Positions 45,977-54,020 of a DNA stretch of 64,000 nucleotides are shown piece after piece (position 1 is the stretch's first letter; every line of letters starts with the position of its first letter). The DNA is taken from assembly GCF_011682175.1 (NCBI RefSeq), contig NZ_WHJG01000001.1, forward strand, positions 186,001 to 250,000, in the 5' to 3' direction. The translations under genes were made by a program, and so were the position numbers. The notes beneath the pieces were generated by a model. It had not been told where the DNA came from. It saw nothing but the letters and a program-made list of their open reading frames with translations, and did not search any database. Source of the DNA: Massilia frigida. Lineage in GTDB: Bacteria; Pseudomonadota; Gammaproteobacteria; Burkholderiales; Burkholderiaceae_D.

Positions 45977-45994
45977 ACCATCTCGCTTTCGTTC

Positions 45995-46996
45995 TTAATT
46001 TTGCCGTACCCAAACGGTCGTGGTCGTCACACGATCGTCCAGCCTGCGCTGGACCAGCGCTTCCGCGTCGAGCGCGGCCCGGTCCAGGCGTATCCGGCTC
46101 GTCACCAGGAAATATTCGCTTTTAAAACTATACGTATTCTTGATCGGATCCTTGCCGTACAACTGTTCCTTGAAGCGGGCATCGTCGAGAAAGTATGCCT
46201 GCTTGCGGCGCGTCACCAGGGCCGCCGCTTCCGACACCGAATACCCCGGCACGATGGCGGCCAGCACTTCGGCCGGCGCGGTGTTGGCGTTGACCTTGGT
46301 CTGTTCGGGCAGCACGATGGCGAACTCGCGCAGGCGGTTCACGGCCTGCAGGGTGTAGCCGGGAATGGCGAGCAAGTCGTCGAGCTGGGTCAGGCCGAGC
46401 GGCACATTGCCGGCCGATACGGGCACCGGCACGGCGTCGGGATCGGGCGGCGGCGGCGCCGGCTGGCTGGGATCGGGCGGCACCGGCACGGCCGGGGCGG
46501 CGCCCGAAGCCACCGCCAGCGCGGTGCGCTGGGCCAGGGCCGGGTCGAGCTGCAGGTTTTGCAGCAGGCGCTGGTACACCTGCACCTGGATCTTGTCGAT
46601 CACCCTGCCGTTGGACAGATTCAACAGGTTGTAGCGTGCGGTGGCGTCCGAAATCTGGCCCGACAGGGTGGCGTCGAAGACTTCGCCCTCGACCCGCTCG
46701 CGCTCGATGTACTGGTCGAGGCGGGTTTCGGCCAGCGGCGTGTTCCATACCGCGTTCAGGGTGGTCAGGTTGCGGTTGTCGATGCCATCCTGGCGCAGCA
46801 CCAGGCGCGCCCAGTCGAGCGCGCCGCGCAGGATCCACTTGGTTTGCAGGTGCAGGCGCTGGTTTTCCATCGAGCGCACCTGGACTTGCTGCTGCCAGAA
46901 CAGGCTGGCGACGATGGTCACCGAGAGCATGGTCAGCAGCAGGGCCGTGATGATGGCCACGCCTTGCTGGCGGCGCGGATAAGGGGTGCGCATCAC
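45995..46996 (-). CDS. gspK: Type II secretion minor pseudopilin GspK
   Basis: 333 residues. The prepilin-like N-terminus RRQQGVAIITALLLTMLSV lacks the Glu5 found in other pseudopilins, as expected for the tip subunit GspK. The helical insertion and LDDLLAIPGYTLQAVNRLRE (SAM-like/T2SSK) domain are present. A Pro-rich linker occurs near residues 170-190. It overlaps gspJ by 4 bp. Confidence 0.94.
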   Translation of the reverse strand: MMRTPYPRRQQGVAIITALLLTMLSVTIVASLFWQQQVQVRSMENQRLHLQTKWILRGALDWARLVLRQDGIDNRNLTTLNAVWNTPLAETRLDQYIERERVEGEVFDATLSGQISDATARYNLLNLSNGRVIDKIQVQVYQRLLQNLQLDPALAQRTALAVASGAAPAVPVPPDPSQPAPPPPDPDAVPVPVSAGNVPLGLTQLDDLLAIPGYTLQAVNRLREFAIVLPEQTKVNANTAPAEVLAAIVPGYSVSEAAALVTRRKQAYFLDDARFKEQLYGKDPIKNTYSFKSEYFLVTSRIRLDRAALDAEALVQRRLDDRVTTTTVWVRQN

Positions 46997-47679
46997 ATGC
47001 CTCCCAGCAGGAAGGATTTGCTCATCACGGCGGCCACGTTATCCACCTGCAACTGCACCTGGAGCCCGCTCGGCGCCGCGTCGGGCGGGACCGGCTGCAA
47101 CTGCTGTTGCTGCTGCGGCGGCTGTTGCTGCTTGAGCGACTGCGCCACCGGCTGGCTGTTCTGGCGCCAGCCATTGTTTTCCCAGCTCATGACTTGCATC
47201 GCGCTCACGCCCGACTGCAGGGTAACGGCGGGGCTGGTGTCGGCGTTGCTGATGGCGGCCTGCCACATCACGTCGAGCTGGACCAGGTCGCGCGTGCCGT
47301 TCGATTCGCGCCGCGTGAGCATGCGGTCGACGATGCGGTAGGCGACCACTTGCAGGCGCGCCGGTTCGTTTTCGGCGTACACATTGCGCACCAGGGTCAG
47401 CTTGTCGGGCGCGGAGAGCAGATAGGGACGGCCCAGCATCATGGCCGGATTGGCCAGGTGCTCGCAGTCGCTCTGCATCTGGGCAAAGGCGAGCTGCATG
47501 CCGCGCGCCGATTCGAGGCGCGCGGTGAGCGTTTCGCGCGCGCGCACGATGCTGTCCAGGCCGCGCCAGCCGAGCACCGCCACGATGGCCAGGATGCTGA
47601 TCGCCACCAGCAGTTCAATCAGGGTGAATCCACGCTGTTGCCGCCGTTGCTCATGATGCCGCTGCCCGGTATGCCTCAT
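46993..47679 (-). CDS. gspJ: Type II secretion minor pseudopilin GspJ
   Basis: 228 residues from the ATG at 47679, which overlaps the gspI stop (ATGA). The prepilin signal is QQRGFTLIELLVAISILAIV with Glu at +5. The C-terminal part is Gln/Pro-rich (SLKQQQPPQQQQQLQPVPP). The frame is open 49 codons further upstream inside gspI, without similarity, so the internal start is preferred. Confidence 0.92.
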   Translation of the reverse strand: MRHTGQRHHEQRRQQRGFTLIELLVAISILAIVAVLGWRGLDSIVRARETLTARLESARGMQLAFAQMQSDCEHLANPAMMLGRPYLLSAPDKLTLVRNVYAENEPARLQVVAYRIVDRMLTRRESNGTRDLVQLDVMWQAAISNADTSPAVTLQSGVSAMQVMSWENNGWRQNSQPVAQSLKQQQPPQQQQQLQPVPPDAAPSGLQVQLQVDNVAAVMSKSFLLGGM

Positions 47680-48068
47680 TCGTTGAGCACCAGTTGGACC
47701 AGCTTGATGATGCGGCGCTCCGGATTGACGCTGTCGAACACGCTGACCTCGACCCGGCGCAGGCGCGGATTCGGGCTGGCCAGCACTTCTTCCTGGCACA
47801 TCAGCTTCAGGTCGCCCTGCGGGCATTCGTAACTGTTCTTGCCGATGGCCGGATATTCCTTGGCCAGGCGGATCTGCACCAGCCGGTTTTCGGCCGACCA
47901 GGTGGCCATCATGGCGGCGCGCAGGCCGGCACTGTTGGAGGTCAGGCTGCCCACCGCGCGCAGCGAGGCGCCCAGCGCGGTGCCGATGATGACCAGCGCC
48001 ACCAGCACTTCGAGCAGGGTAAAGCCGGACTGGCGGTTAGGGCGATGGCGCATGGTCTTGTTCTGCAA
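47676..48068 (-). CDS. gspI: Type II secretion minor pseudopilin GspI
   Basis: 130 residues; prepilin motif RQSGFTLLEVLVALVIIGTA with Glu5. The conserved TWSAENRLVQIRL segment supports GspI. A second ATG five codons in is an alternative start. It lies 14 bp after gspH. Confidence 0.93.
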   Translation of the reverse strand: MQNKTMRHRPNRQSGFTLLEVLVALVIIGTALGASLRAVGSLTSNSAGLRAAMMATWSAENRLVQIRLAKEYPAIGKNSYECPQGDLKLMCQEEVLASPNPRLRRVEVSVFDSVNPERRIIKLVQLVLNE

Positions 48069-48082
48069 AATACGTCACTGGG

Positions 48083-48562
48083 TTACTCGACGACGAAGTG
48101 GCCGATACCGTCGGCCCGGATGGCGACCCGGTCGTCGCCGATGGCCAGGGTCAGCACGAAGGGCTTGTCGACCGGCTCGCGCCCGAAGGTAATGCGCACC
48201 GGACCGCCGCCCACCGATACCGGCGGGTCGAGCAGCAACTGCACCGGGGCGCCCTTGAAGGGACGCTCGCGCAGCAGGTCGTCGCGCGTGACCGGCTCCC
48301 AGACCGCTTCATTGCGCACCAGGAAGCGATAACGTTCGGTATCGGCCTCGAAGGCCACCAGCCGGTTGCGCACGATGGCTTCATCGCGCGCCAGCTGCAG
48401 CAGCAGGGCCAGGCGGCGCGCCTCGTCTTCGAGACTCTGGCGCGGGCTCGGCATGGCGTTGATCGAGACCAGGCCCAGCACGATGCCCATGATGACCATC
48501 ACGACCATCACCTCGATCAGCGTGAAGCCCCGGCTGGCGCGCACTGCTTGCATGACCATCAA
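48083..48562 (-). CDS. gspH: Type II secretion minor pseudopilin GspH
   Basis: 159 residues; prepilin motif SRGFTLIEVMVVMVIMGIVL. The beta-rich C-terminal domain has LALLLQLARDEAIVRNRLVA and ITFGREPVDKPFVLTLAIGD, as in GspH/FimT. It lies 17 bp downstream of gspG. The first ATG is preceded by GGTCTTGATGG; an ATG three codons later is possible. Confidence 0.92.
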   Translation of the reverse strand: MMVMQAVRASRGFTLIEVMVVMVIMGIVLGLVSINAMPSPRQSLEDEARRLALLLQLARDEAIVRNRLVAFEADTERYRFLVRNEAVWEPVTRDDLLRERPFKGAPVQLLLDPPVSVGGGPVRITFGREPVDKPFVLTLAIGDDRVAIRADGIGHFVVE

Positions 48563-48579
48563 GACGCCTCGGTCCGGGC

Positions 48580-49032
48580 CTAGTTTTCCCAGGAACCGAT
48601 ATCGGCGTCGTCACCGGTACCGCCAGGCAAGCCGTCGGCGCCGAGCGAGAACACATCGATTTCACCCTGCACGCCAGGCGAGAGGAATTGATACGGGTTG
48701 CCCCATGGATCCTTCGGCAATTTCTCGATGTAGCCGCCGGTTTTCCAGCCGTTGGCGGTCGGGCCGTTGCTTGGCTTGACGACCAGCGCCTGCAAGCTTT
48801 GTTCGGTGGTCGGGTAGCGCTGGTTATCCAGCTTGTACAGCTTGAGGGCTTGCATCAGGTTGGCGATGTCGACCTTGGCGGCGGTGATGCGCGCCTGGAC
48901 CGTACGGTTCATCAGCTTGGGCACGACCAGCGCGCCGAGGATGCCGATGATGACCACCACCACCATGATTTCGACAAGGGTAAAGCCGCGCGCGAAGCGC
49001 TGGCGCAGAGGACGGTGTGCAGCAAGTTTCAT
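48580..49032 (-). CDS. gspG: Type II secretion major pseudopilin GspG
   Basis: 150 residues; prepilin peptidase site ARGFTLVEIMVVVVIIGILG with Glu5. The C-terminal calcium-site region (DPWGNPYQFLSPGVQGEIDV, then FSLGADGLPGGTGDDADIGS) is typical of the major pseudopilin. It is the first gene of the minus-strand secretion operon, preceded by a 284-bp non-coding region that should hold the promoter. Confidence 0.97.
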   Translation of the reverse strand: MKLAAHRPLRQRFARGFTLVEIMVVVVIIGILGALVVPKLMNRTVQARITAAKVDIANLMQALKLYKLDNQRYPTTEQSLQALVVKPSNGPTANGWKTGGYIEKLPKDPWGNPYQFLSPGVQGEIDVFSLGADGLPGGTGDDADIGSWEN

Positions 49033-49156
49033 AGTCAGTCAGTAAATAAGTTCTACAATGAGTCGGAGTATAAGGCCAATAACGCCCGCCGTCGCTAACG
49101 AAGTGCGGGCTATTTTGCGTCATCTTCCTGTCATCTTGCGCAGGCGGGAATCTAAG

Positions 49157-49188
49157 TTGCCGGGGCGTTATTCAAGTTGCCCCGGCAA
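49157..49188. repeat. Hairpin between the amidohydrolase gene and gspG
   Basis: TTGCCGGGGC (49157-49166) and GCCCCGGCAA (49179-49188) form a 10-bp stem with a 12-nt loop. It may terminate the amidohydrolase transcript before the gsp promoter. The rest of 49033-49316 shows no gene. Confidence 0.6.
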
Positions 49189-49316
49189 GGCCGCCGCGCG
49201 GTCCGCCAGCGGCGCTAACGACGGTGGAGGTGCGCCACCTGATTGTAAGCCAGGGTGGCGCCGCCTTCCACTGATGGACGAATCGACAGCGCCGGCTGGC
49301 GCAAACCCGGCGCCGA

Positions 49317-51437
49317 TCAGTGGTGGTGCCTGGCGCTGCTGCCGCTCAGGCGATGCTGGGCGCCATCGTTGCCGCCCTCGGCCAGGTTGCTCGATACCGG
49401 GGCCAGGGTCTTGACCATCGGCGCATCCTTGACGAAAGGCACGATGCCGAGTGCCTGGTCGACTTCATGCGGATAGACCACGTAGCCGCGCGTGATGACC
49501 GCCGCCACCTTGCGGATGTCGCCGATCTGCTTGGTCGGGTCGCCATCGACCAGCACCAGGTCGGCCAGCTTGCCCTGGGTCACCGAACCGCGTTCGGCGC
49601 TGGTGCGGGTGTAGCGCGCGCCGTTGCGGGTGGCGACCTGGATCGCCTGGGCCGGGGTCAGGCCGGCCTTGACCAGCAGTTCGAGTTCGGCCTGCAAGGT
49701 GAAGCCGGCCATTTCATCGGTGCCGGCCACGATCGGCACGCCAGCCTTGTACAGGCGGCCGACGAAATCGATCATCTTGGCGTAGGATTTTTCGTAGCGT
49801 TTCTGGGCCGCTTCATCGGCGATCTTCATGGTACCGACGTAAAAGCCGCGCTTCACATCGGGCGGCATGTGGTCGGCCACGGCCACGAACGGCTCGTTCA
49901 GGTCGCCGTCGCGCTGCTTGAGGAAGGCGAAGGTGGCCAGGGTCGGATCGATCACGGTCTGCTGCGCTTTCAGGCGCGCGATGAATTGCTTGACCTTGGG
50001 CGAGTTGAAATCGAGGTCCACCACTTTTTCGGACGGCAAGATGAAGCGTTCCAGGGTGCGCGTTTCGGTTTCCGGCGTGGCCAGGAAGTTGAGCATGACC
50101 TGGTTGATGTGCTGGATTTCATCGTAGCCGGCGTCGAGCGCTTCGTGCGCGCGCAGGCCGACCGGAACGTGGCCCGACACGCGCAGGCCGCGCAGGTGGG
50201 CGTAGGCCACCGTGTCCTTGAGGATCGCCTTGGGGAAGGAGTTGTAGATTTTCAGCTGCGGATAGCCGTGCTCGGCGTACCAGTCGATGGCGTTTTTGGC
50301 AGCCGGCAAGTCCTTGACGACAAAGCCGCCGTTCGAGGAAAACGGGCTTTCGCCTTCCAGGAAGCCGGTCGGCACCACTTGCGGGGAGAGCAGGCGGCCA
50401 TCGGCCACTTCGTCGAGGATTTGCTGCATCTGGGCGTTATCGTTGCCCATGTCGCGCACCGTGGTCACGCCCGCGGCCAGGTTCAGGCCGCCGTCCCAGC
50501 GGCCCACGTGGCCGTGCATGTCGAACAGGCCGGGCAGCATGATGCGTCCGGCGGCGTCGATTTCGTTGACGGCGCCGCGCACGGGCGAGCCGGCCGGCAA
50601 GATCGCGCTGATGCGACCGCGCAGCACGTAGACGTCGGACGGCGCGCCCACGGTGGCTTTTTCGCTGTCGAAGATGCGGGTGTTCTTGACCACCGTCAAA
50701 CCGGTCAGCTTGTGCTGCAACTGGCTGGCGAGGTCGGTCAGCATTTTGCTTTCGGCCACTTTCTGGCGTTCGGCCAAGACCTTGGCGACACCGCTCCAGC
50801 CTTCTTCGGCGGCGGTCATGAAGCCGGGAATGACGACCGCGAACAGGCGCGGCCTGGCGTCGGTGGTGGCCCAGTAGAACTGGGGCGACATGCCCAGGCC
50901 GGTCTGGGCGAACAGTTGCACCTTGCGCGTCTTGCCATTGCTGGTGACATCGACTTCGTCGAGTTTGCGCTGGGTCAGGGTGCCGGAAGGCAGCAGCGGC
51001 AGGCTGCCGGTCGGGCTGGCGGCCAGGGCGGCGATGGCGATCGAGGCCATTTCGGCCGAGCCGTTCAGGGGCACGTACATGGCCGGGCCGGCGATCGATT
51101 TTTCACCTTTTTCGGAGGTCGATTTCCAGGTGGCCAGGTCGCCCTTGCGCTCGAAGCGGTCGTCCACCACCGCGCCGTAGGTCGAGTTGCCCTTGACCGT
51201 GTAGTCGGTCATGGTGCCATCGGGGCCCAGGCGGAACTGTTCGCTCAGCTCGGGGCCGCGGCCGTTGTCCTTGTAGATGAAGCGCACGCGGGTGAGGCCA
51301 TCGTCGTCACGCTCGACGACCTGTTCCCCGATGCGCTTGCCGTTTTCGGCGTGCATCTCGTAGCGGATGGTCTGGGTGGCGGCGTGCGCCGACCAGCTCA
51401 GGGCGGCGGCGACAGCGAGGACGAGCGGACGTTTCAT
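49317..51437 (-). CDS. Exported amidohydrolase family protein with long N-terminal extension
   Basis: 706 residues from ATG 51437, chosen because GGGAGA lies about 8 nt upstream; ATG 51446 is too close to it. A signal peptide (RPLVLAVAAALSWSAHA) is followed by about 230 residues that do not resemble amidohydrolases, then a metal-dependent TIM barrel. Metal ligands are visible: HxH in LFDMHGHVG, Lys in LKIYNSFP, His in VSGHVPVG and IQHINQ, and Asp in IVAGTDEMAG. The C-terminus is NxxRxLG-like (ATRNGARYTRTSAERGSVTQ) and ends with Ser/His-rich residues. The substrate may be a dipeptide or cyclic amide; this cannot be read from the sequence. Confidence 0.88.
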   Translation of the reverse strand: MKRPLVLAVAAALSWSAHAATQTIRYEMHAENGKRIGEQVVERDDDGLTRVRFIYKDNGRGPELSEQFRLGPDGTMTDYTVKGNSTYGAVVDDRFERKGDLATWKSTSEKGEKSIAGPAMYVPLNGSAEMASIAIAALAASPTGSLPLLPSGTLTQRKLDEVDVTSNGKTRKVQLFAQTGLGMSPQFYWATTDARPRLFAVVIPGFMTAAEEGWSGVAKVLAERQKVAESKMLTDLASQLQHKLTGLTVVKNTRIFDSEKATVGAPSDVYVLRGRISAILPAGSPVRGAVNEIDAAGRIMLPGLFDMHGHVGRWDGGLNLAAGVTTVRDMGNDNAQMQQILDEVADGRLLSPQVVPTGFLEGESPFSSNGGFVVKDLPAAKNAIDWYAEHGYPQLKIYNSFPKAILKDTVAYAHLRGLRVSGHVPVGLRAHEALDAGYDEIQHINQVMLNFLATPETETRTLERFILPSEKVVDLDFNSPKVKQFIARLKAQQTVIDPTLATFAFLKQRDGDLNEPFVAVADHMPPDVKRGFYVGTMKIADEAAQKRYEKSYAKMIDFVGRLYKAGVPIVAGTDEMAGFTLQAELELLVKAGLTPAQAIQVATRNGARYTRTSAERGSVTQGKLADLVLVDGDPTKQIGDIRKVAAVITRGYVVYPHEVDQALGIVPFVKDAPMVKTLAPVSSNLAEGGNDGAQHRLSGSSARHHH

Positions 51438-51584
51438 GTGATGCATCTCCCTGGACGGAACGTTAGTTATTATGTTTGGGACGCAAGAATAGCACGGGTA
51501 CGTACGGTCTAGAGCAATGTCATAAAGACAAATGAATAAATGATTATTGGGGGAGGTTGTGGACGCAGTACGATGACCTCAAAA

Positions 51585-51637
51585 CCGTCGTTCCTGGCAC
51601 TGCCAAAAACGACTTCCCGCGCAGGCGGGAACGACGG
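51585..51637. repeat. Intergenic palindrome, CCGTCGTTCC family (copy D)
   Basis: CCGTCGTTCC at 51585-51594 and GGAACGACGG at 51628-51637 are the outer arms. An inner stem TTCCCGCGCAGGCGGGAA lies on the right side. It is preceded by CCTCAAAA, the complement of the right edge of copy A. It lies between the moeB stop and the amidohydrolase start. Confidence 0.7.
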
Positions 51638-51668
51638 AGCTGAGGATGCGGGCAACGGCGGAGGTGCG

Positions 51669-52424
51669 TCAGGCAGCCTCGCACCCGCACACCGGGCACC
51701 CCGCATTCCGCGCCACGCCGATACTGGTCCACTCCATGCCGCGTCCGTCAAGCAGCAGCAGGCGTCCGGCCAGCGATTGGCCGACCTGCATCACCAGCTT
51801 GAGCGCTTCTGCCGCCTGCATCGCGCCGATCACGCCCACCAGCGGCGCGAACACGCCCATGCTGCTGCAGGCGGCATCCTGGAAGCGCTGGTCTTGCGGA
51901 AACAGGCAGCTGTAGCACGGCGAATCGGCGCGGCGCGGGTCGAACACGCTGATTTGCCCGTCAAAACGGATCACCGCGCCCGATACCAGCGGCACCCGCT
52001 GCGCCACGCAGGCGCGGTTGACGGCGTGACGGGTAGCAAAATTGTCGCTGCAATCGAGCACCACCGACGCCTGCCCCACCAGCTCGGCCAAACGGGCATC
52101 GCCGGCCCGCTCGCGCAGCGCCACCACCTCGATGTCGGGATTGATCGCCAGCAGCGCAGCCCGTCCGGACTCGGCCTTGGGCTGGCCGATGCGCTCGCTG
52201 GTATGCAAAATCTGGCGCTGCAGGTTGGTCAGGTCGACCACATCGTCGTCGACCAGCACGATGCGCCCGATCCCGGCCGAGGCCAGGTACAGCGCCGCCG
52301 GCGAACCGAGCCCGCCGGCGCCGATGACGAGCGCGCTCGCCGCCAGCGCCCGCTGCTGGCCTTCGATGCCGATTTCGTCGAGCAGGATGTGGCGCGAATA
52401 GCGCAGCAGCTGGTCGTCGTTCAT
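51669..52424 (-). CDS. moeB: MoeB/ThiF/HesA-type sulfur-carrier adenylyltransferase
   Basis: E1-like enzyme that adenylates the C-terminal glycine of a sulfur-carrier protein (MoaD or ThiS). 251 residues. The nucleotide-binding motif VIGAGGLGSPAALYLA, DDDVVDLTNLQRQILH and the zinc cysteines CYSC and CPVC are visible. The position downstream of ctpA supports MoeB. It cannot be separated from ThiF by motifs alone. Confidence 0.9.
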   Translation of the reverse strand: MNDDQLLRYSRHILLDEIGIEGQQRALAASALVIGAGGLGSPAALYLASAGIGRIVLVDDDVVDLTNLQRQILHTSERIGQPKAESGRAALLAINPDIEVVALRERAGDARLAELVGQASVVLDCSDNFATRHAVNRACVAQRVPLVSGAVIRFDGQISVFDPRRADSPCYSCLFPQDQRFQDAACSSMGVFAPLVGVIGAMQAAEALKLVMQVGQSLAGRLLLLDGRGMEWTSIGVARNAGCPVCGCEAA

Positions 52425-52449
52425 CGCGTGCCGGTTCCGCCGTGGCGCA

Positions 52450-53943
52450 TTATTTCTTGACGCCTTTGTTCAGTTCCGGCGGTTTCACGTCCGGCACCGG
52501 CTTGACGGCGGCCTTGTCCTTCGACTTCTCGGCTTCCTTGTCGTGCACCGGCTCGACTTTCGACAGTTTGACCGGCAAGCCCTTGAAATGGTTCAGGGCC
52601 TGGGCCAGCTGGAAGTCATCCTTGCTGCCGAATTCGAGCGGCTTGCGGGTGCGCGCGAGCGCCTGGGCATGCTGGTCTTCTTCGAGTGCGTCGCGGCGCG
52701 CTTTGGCCGGGTCGATGCTGTCCTTGCCGCTGCCATCGGACAAGTGTTTTTCCAGGTCGGCTTCGCGCACGCGCAGGCTGTTCAAGCCATCGCCCTCGGC
52801 GGTTTCGTCGACCATCACGTCGGGCACGATGCCCTTGGCCTGGATCGAACGGCCGTTCGGGGTAAAGTAGCGCGCGGTGGTGAGCTTGACGGCGGTATCC
52901 TTGGTGAGCGGGCGCAGGGTTTGCACCGAGCCCTTGCCGAAGGTCTGGGTGCCCATGATGATGGCGCGCTTGTAATCCTGCAGGGCGCCGGCGACGATTT
53001 CAGAAGCCGAGGCCGAACCGGTGTTGACCAGCACGATCACCGGCACGTTCTTGAGCGCGGCCGGCAGCTTGGCCAGCGGATCGGCGCCGCTGCGGGCGGC
53101 GTAGAACTCGCGCCGGCCGTAGAACACTTCGTTCGAGTCGCGGCGCTGGCCGGCGGTCGAGACGATCGGTTTGTCATGCGGCAGGAACGCGGCCGACACG
53201 CCGATCGCGCCCGGCAGCAATCCGCCCGGATCGTTGCGCAAGTCCAGCACCAGGCCCTTGAGCTTGGGATCCTGGGCGTACAGGGCGTTGACCTTTTTCA
53301 CCATGTCGTCCACGGTCTGTTCCTGGAACTGGCTGATGCGCAGCCAGCCGTAGCCCGGCTCGACCATCTTGGCCTTGACGCTCTGGACCCGGATTTCCTC
53401 GCGCACCAGCGGCACGATCCACGGCATGTCGTCGCCCTTGCGCGCGATGGTCAGCACCACCTTGCTTTTCGGCTCGCCGCGCATTTTCTTGATCGCTTCG
53501 TCCAGCGACATGCCCTTGATCGGGGTGCTGTCGATGCGGGTGATCAGGTCGCCCGCCTTGATACCGGCGCGAAATGCCGGCGAATCTTCGATCGGGGTGA
53601 CGATCTTGACGTAGCCTTCTTCCATGGCCACTTCGATGCCAAGGCCGACGAAGCGGCCCTGCATGCTTTCCTGCATTTCACGCAAGGCTTTTTTATCGAG
53701 GTAGACCGAGTGCGGGTCGAGCGAGGCCACCATGCCGGTGATCGCTTCGGACAGCAGCTTGCGGTCTTCGACCGGCTCGACGTAATCGGTCTTGATCAGG
53801 CCGAAGACATCGGTGAGCTGGCGCAGCTCGTCGAGCGGCAGGGGCGCGCTGCCGGGTTTTTGCGCCATGGCGGAAAACTGGAAGGATGCGGCGACGCCGG
53901 CCACCATGCCAAAGCCGATCAGGCCGATACTTTTGACTTTCAT
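52450..53943 (-). CDS. ctpA: C-terminal processing peptidase (S41, CtpA-like)
   Basis: Periplasmic serine protease, 497 residues from ATG 53943 (53955 is possible). A signal/anchor segment (SIGLIGFGMVAGVAASFQF) is followed by a PDZ domain (AFRAGIKAGDLITRIDSTPI) and the catalytic Ser-Lys dyad (VNTGSASASEIVAGALQDY and GTQTFGKGSVQTLRP). The C-terminus is Lys/Pro-rich. It lies 77 bp downstream of the envC-like gene, and such peptidases often act with murein hydrolase systems. Confidence 0.95.
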   Translation of the reverse strand: MKVKSIGLIGFGMVAGVAASFQFSAMAQKPGSAPLPLDELRQLTDVFGLIKTDYVEPVEDRKLLSEAITGMVASLDPHSVYLDKKALREMQESMQGRFVGLGIEVAMEEGYVKIVTPIEDSPAFRAGIKAGDLITRIDSTPIKGMSLDEAIKKMRGEPKSKVVLTIARKGDDMPWIVPLVREEIRVQSVKAKMVEPGYGWLRISQFQEQTVDDMVKKVNALYAQDPKLKGLVLDLRNDPGGLLPGAIGVSAAFLPHDKPIVSTAGQRRDSNEVFYGRREFYAARSGADPLAKLPAALKNVPVIVLVNTGSASASEIVAGALQDYKRAIIMGTQTFGKGSVQTLRPLTKDTAVKLTTARYFTPNGRSIQAKGIVPDVMVDETAEGDGLNSLRVREADLEKHLSDGSGKDSIDPAKARRDALEEDQHAQALARTRKPLEFGSKDDFQLAQALNHFKGLPVKLSKVEPVHDKEAEKSKDKAAVKPVPDVKPPELNKGVKK

Positions 53944-54020
53944 TCTTACACCCATTCTGAATACCGTCGGAAGCAACAGCGAAGCGCATGCGCGCCGTTC
54001 GACCCGCATGACGTGTTGAC

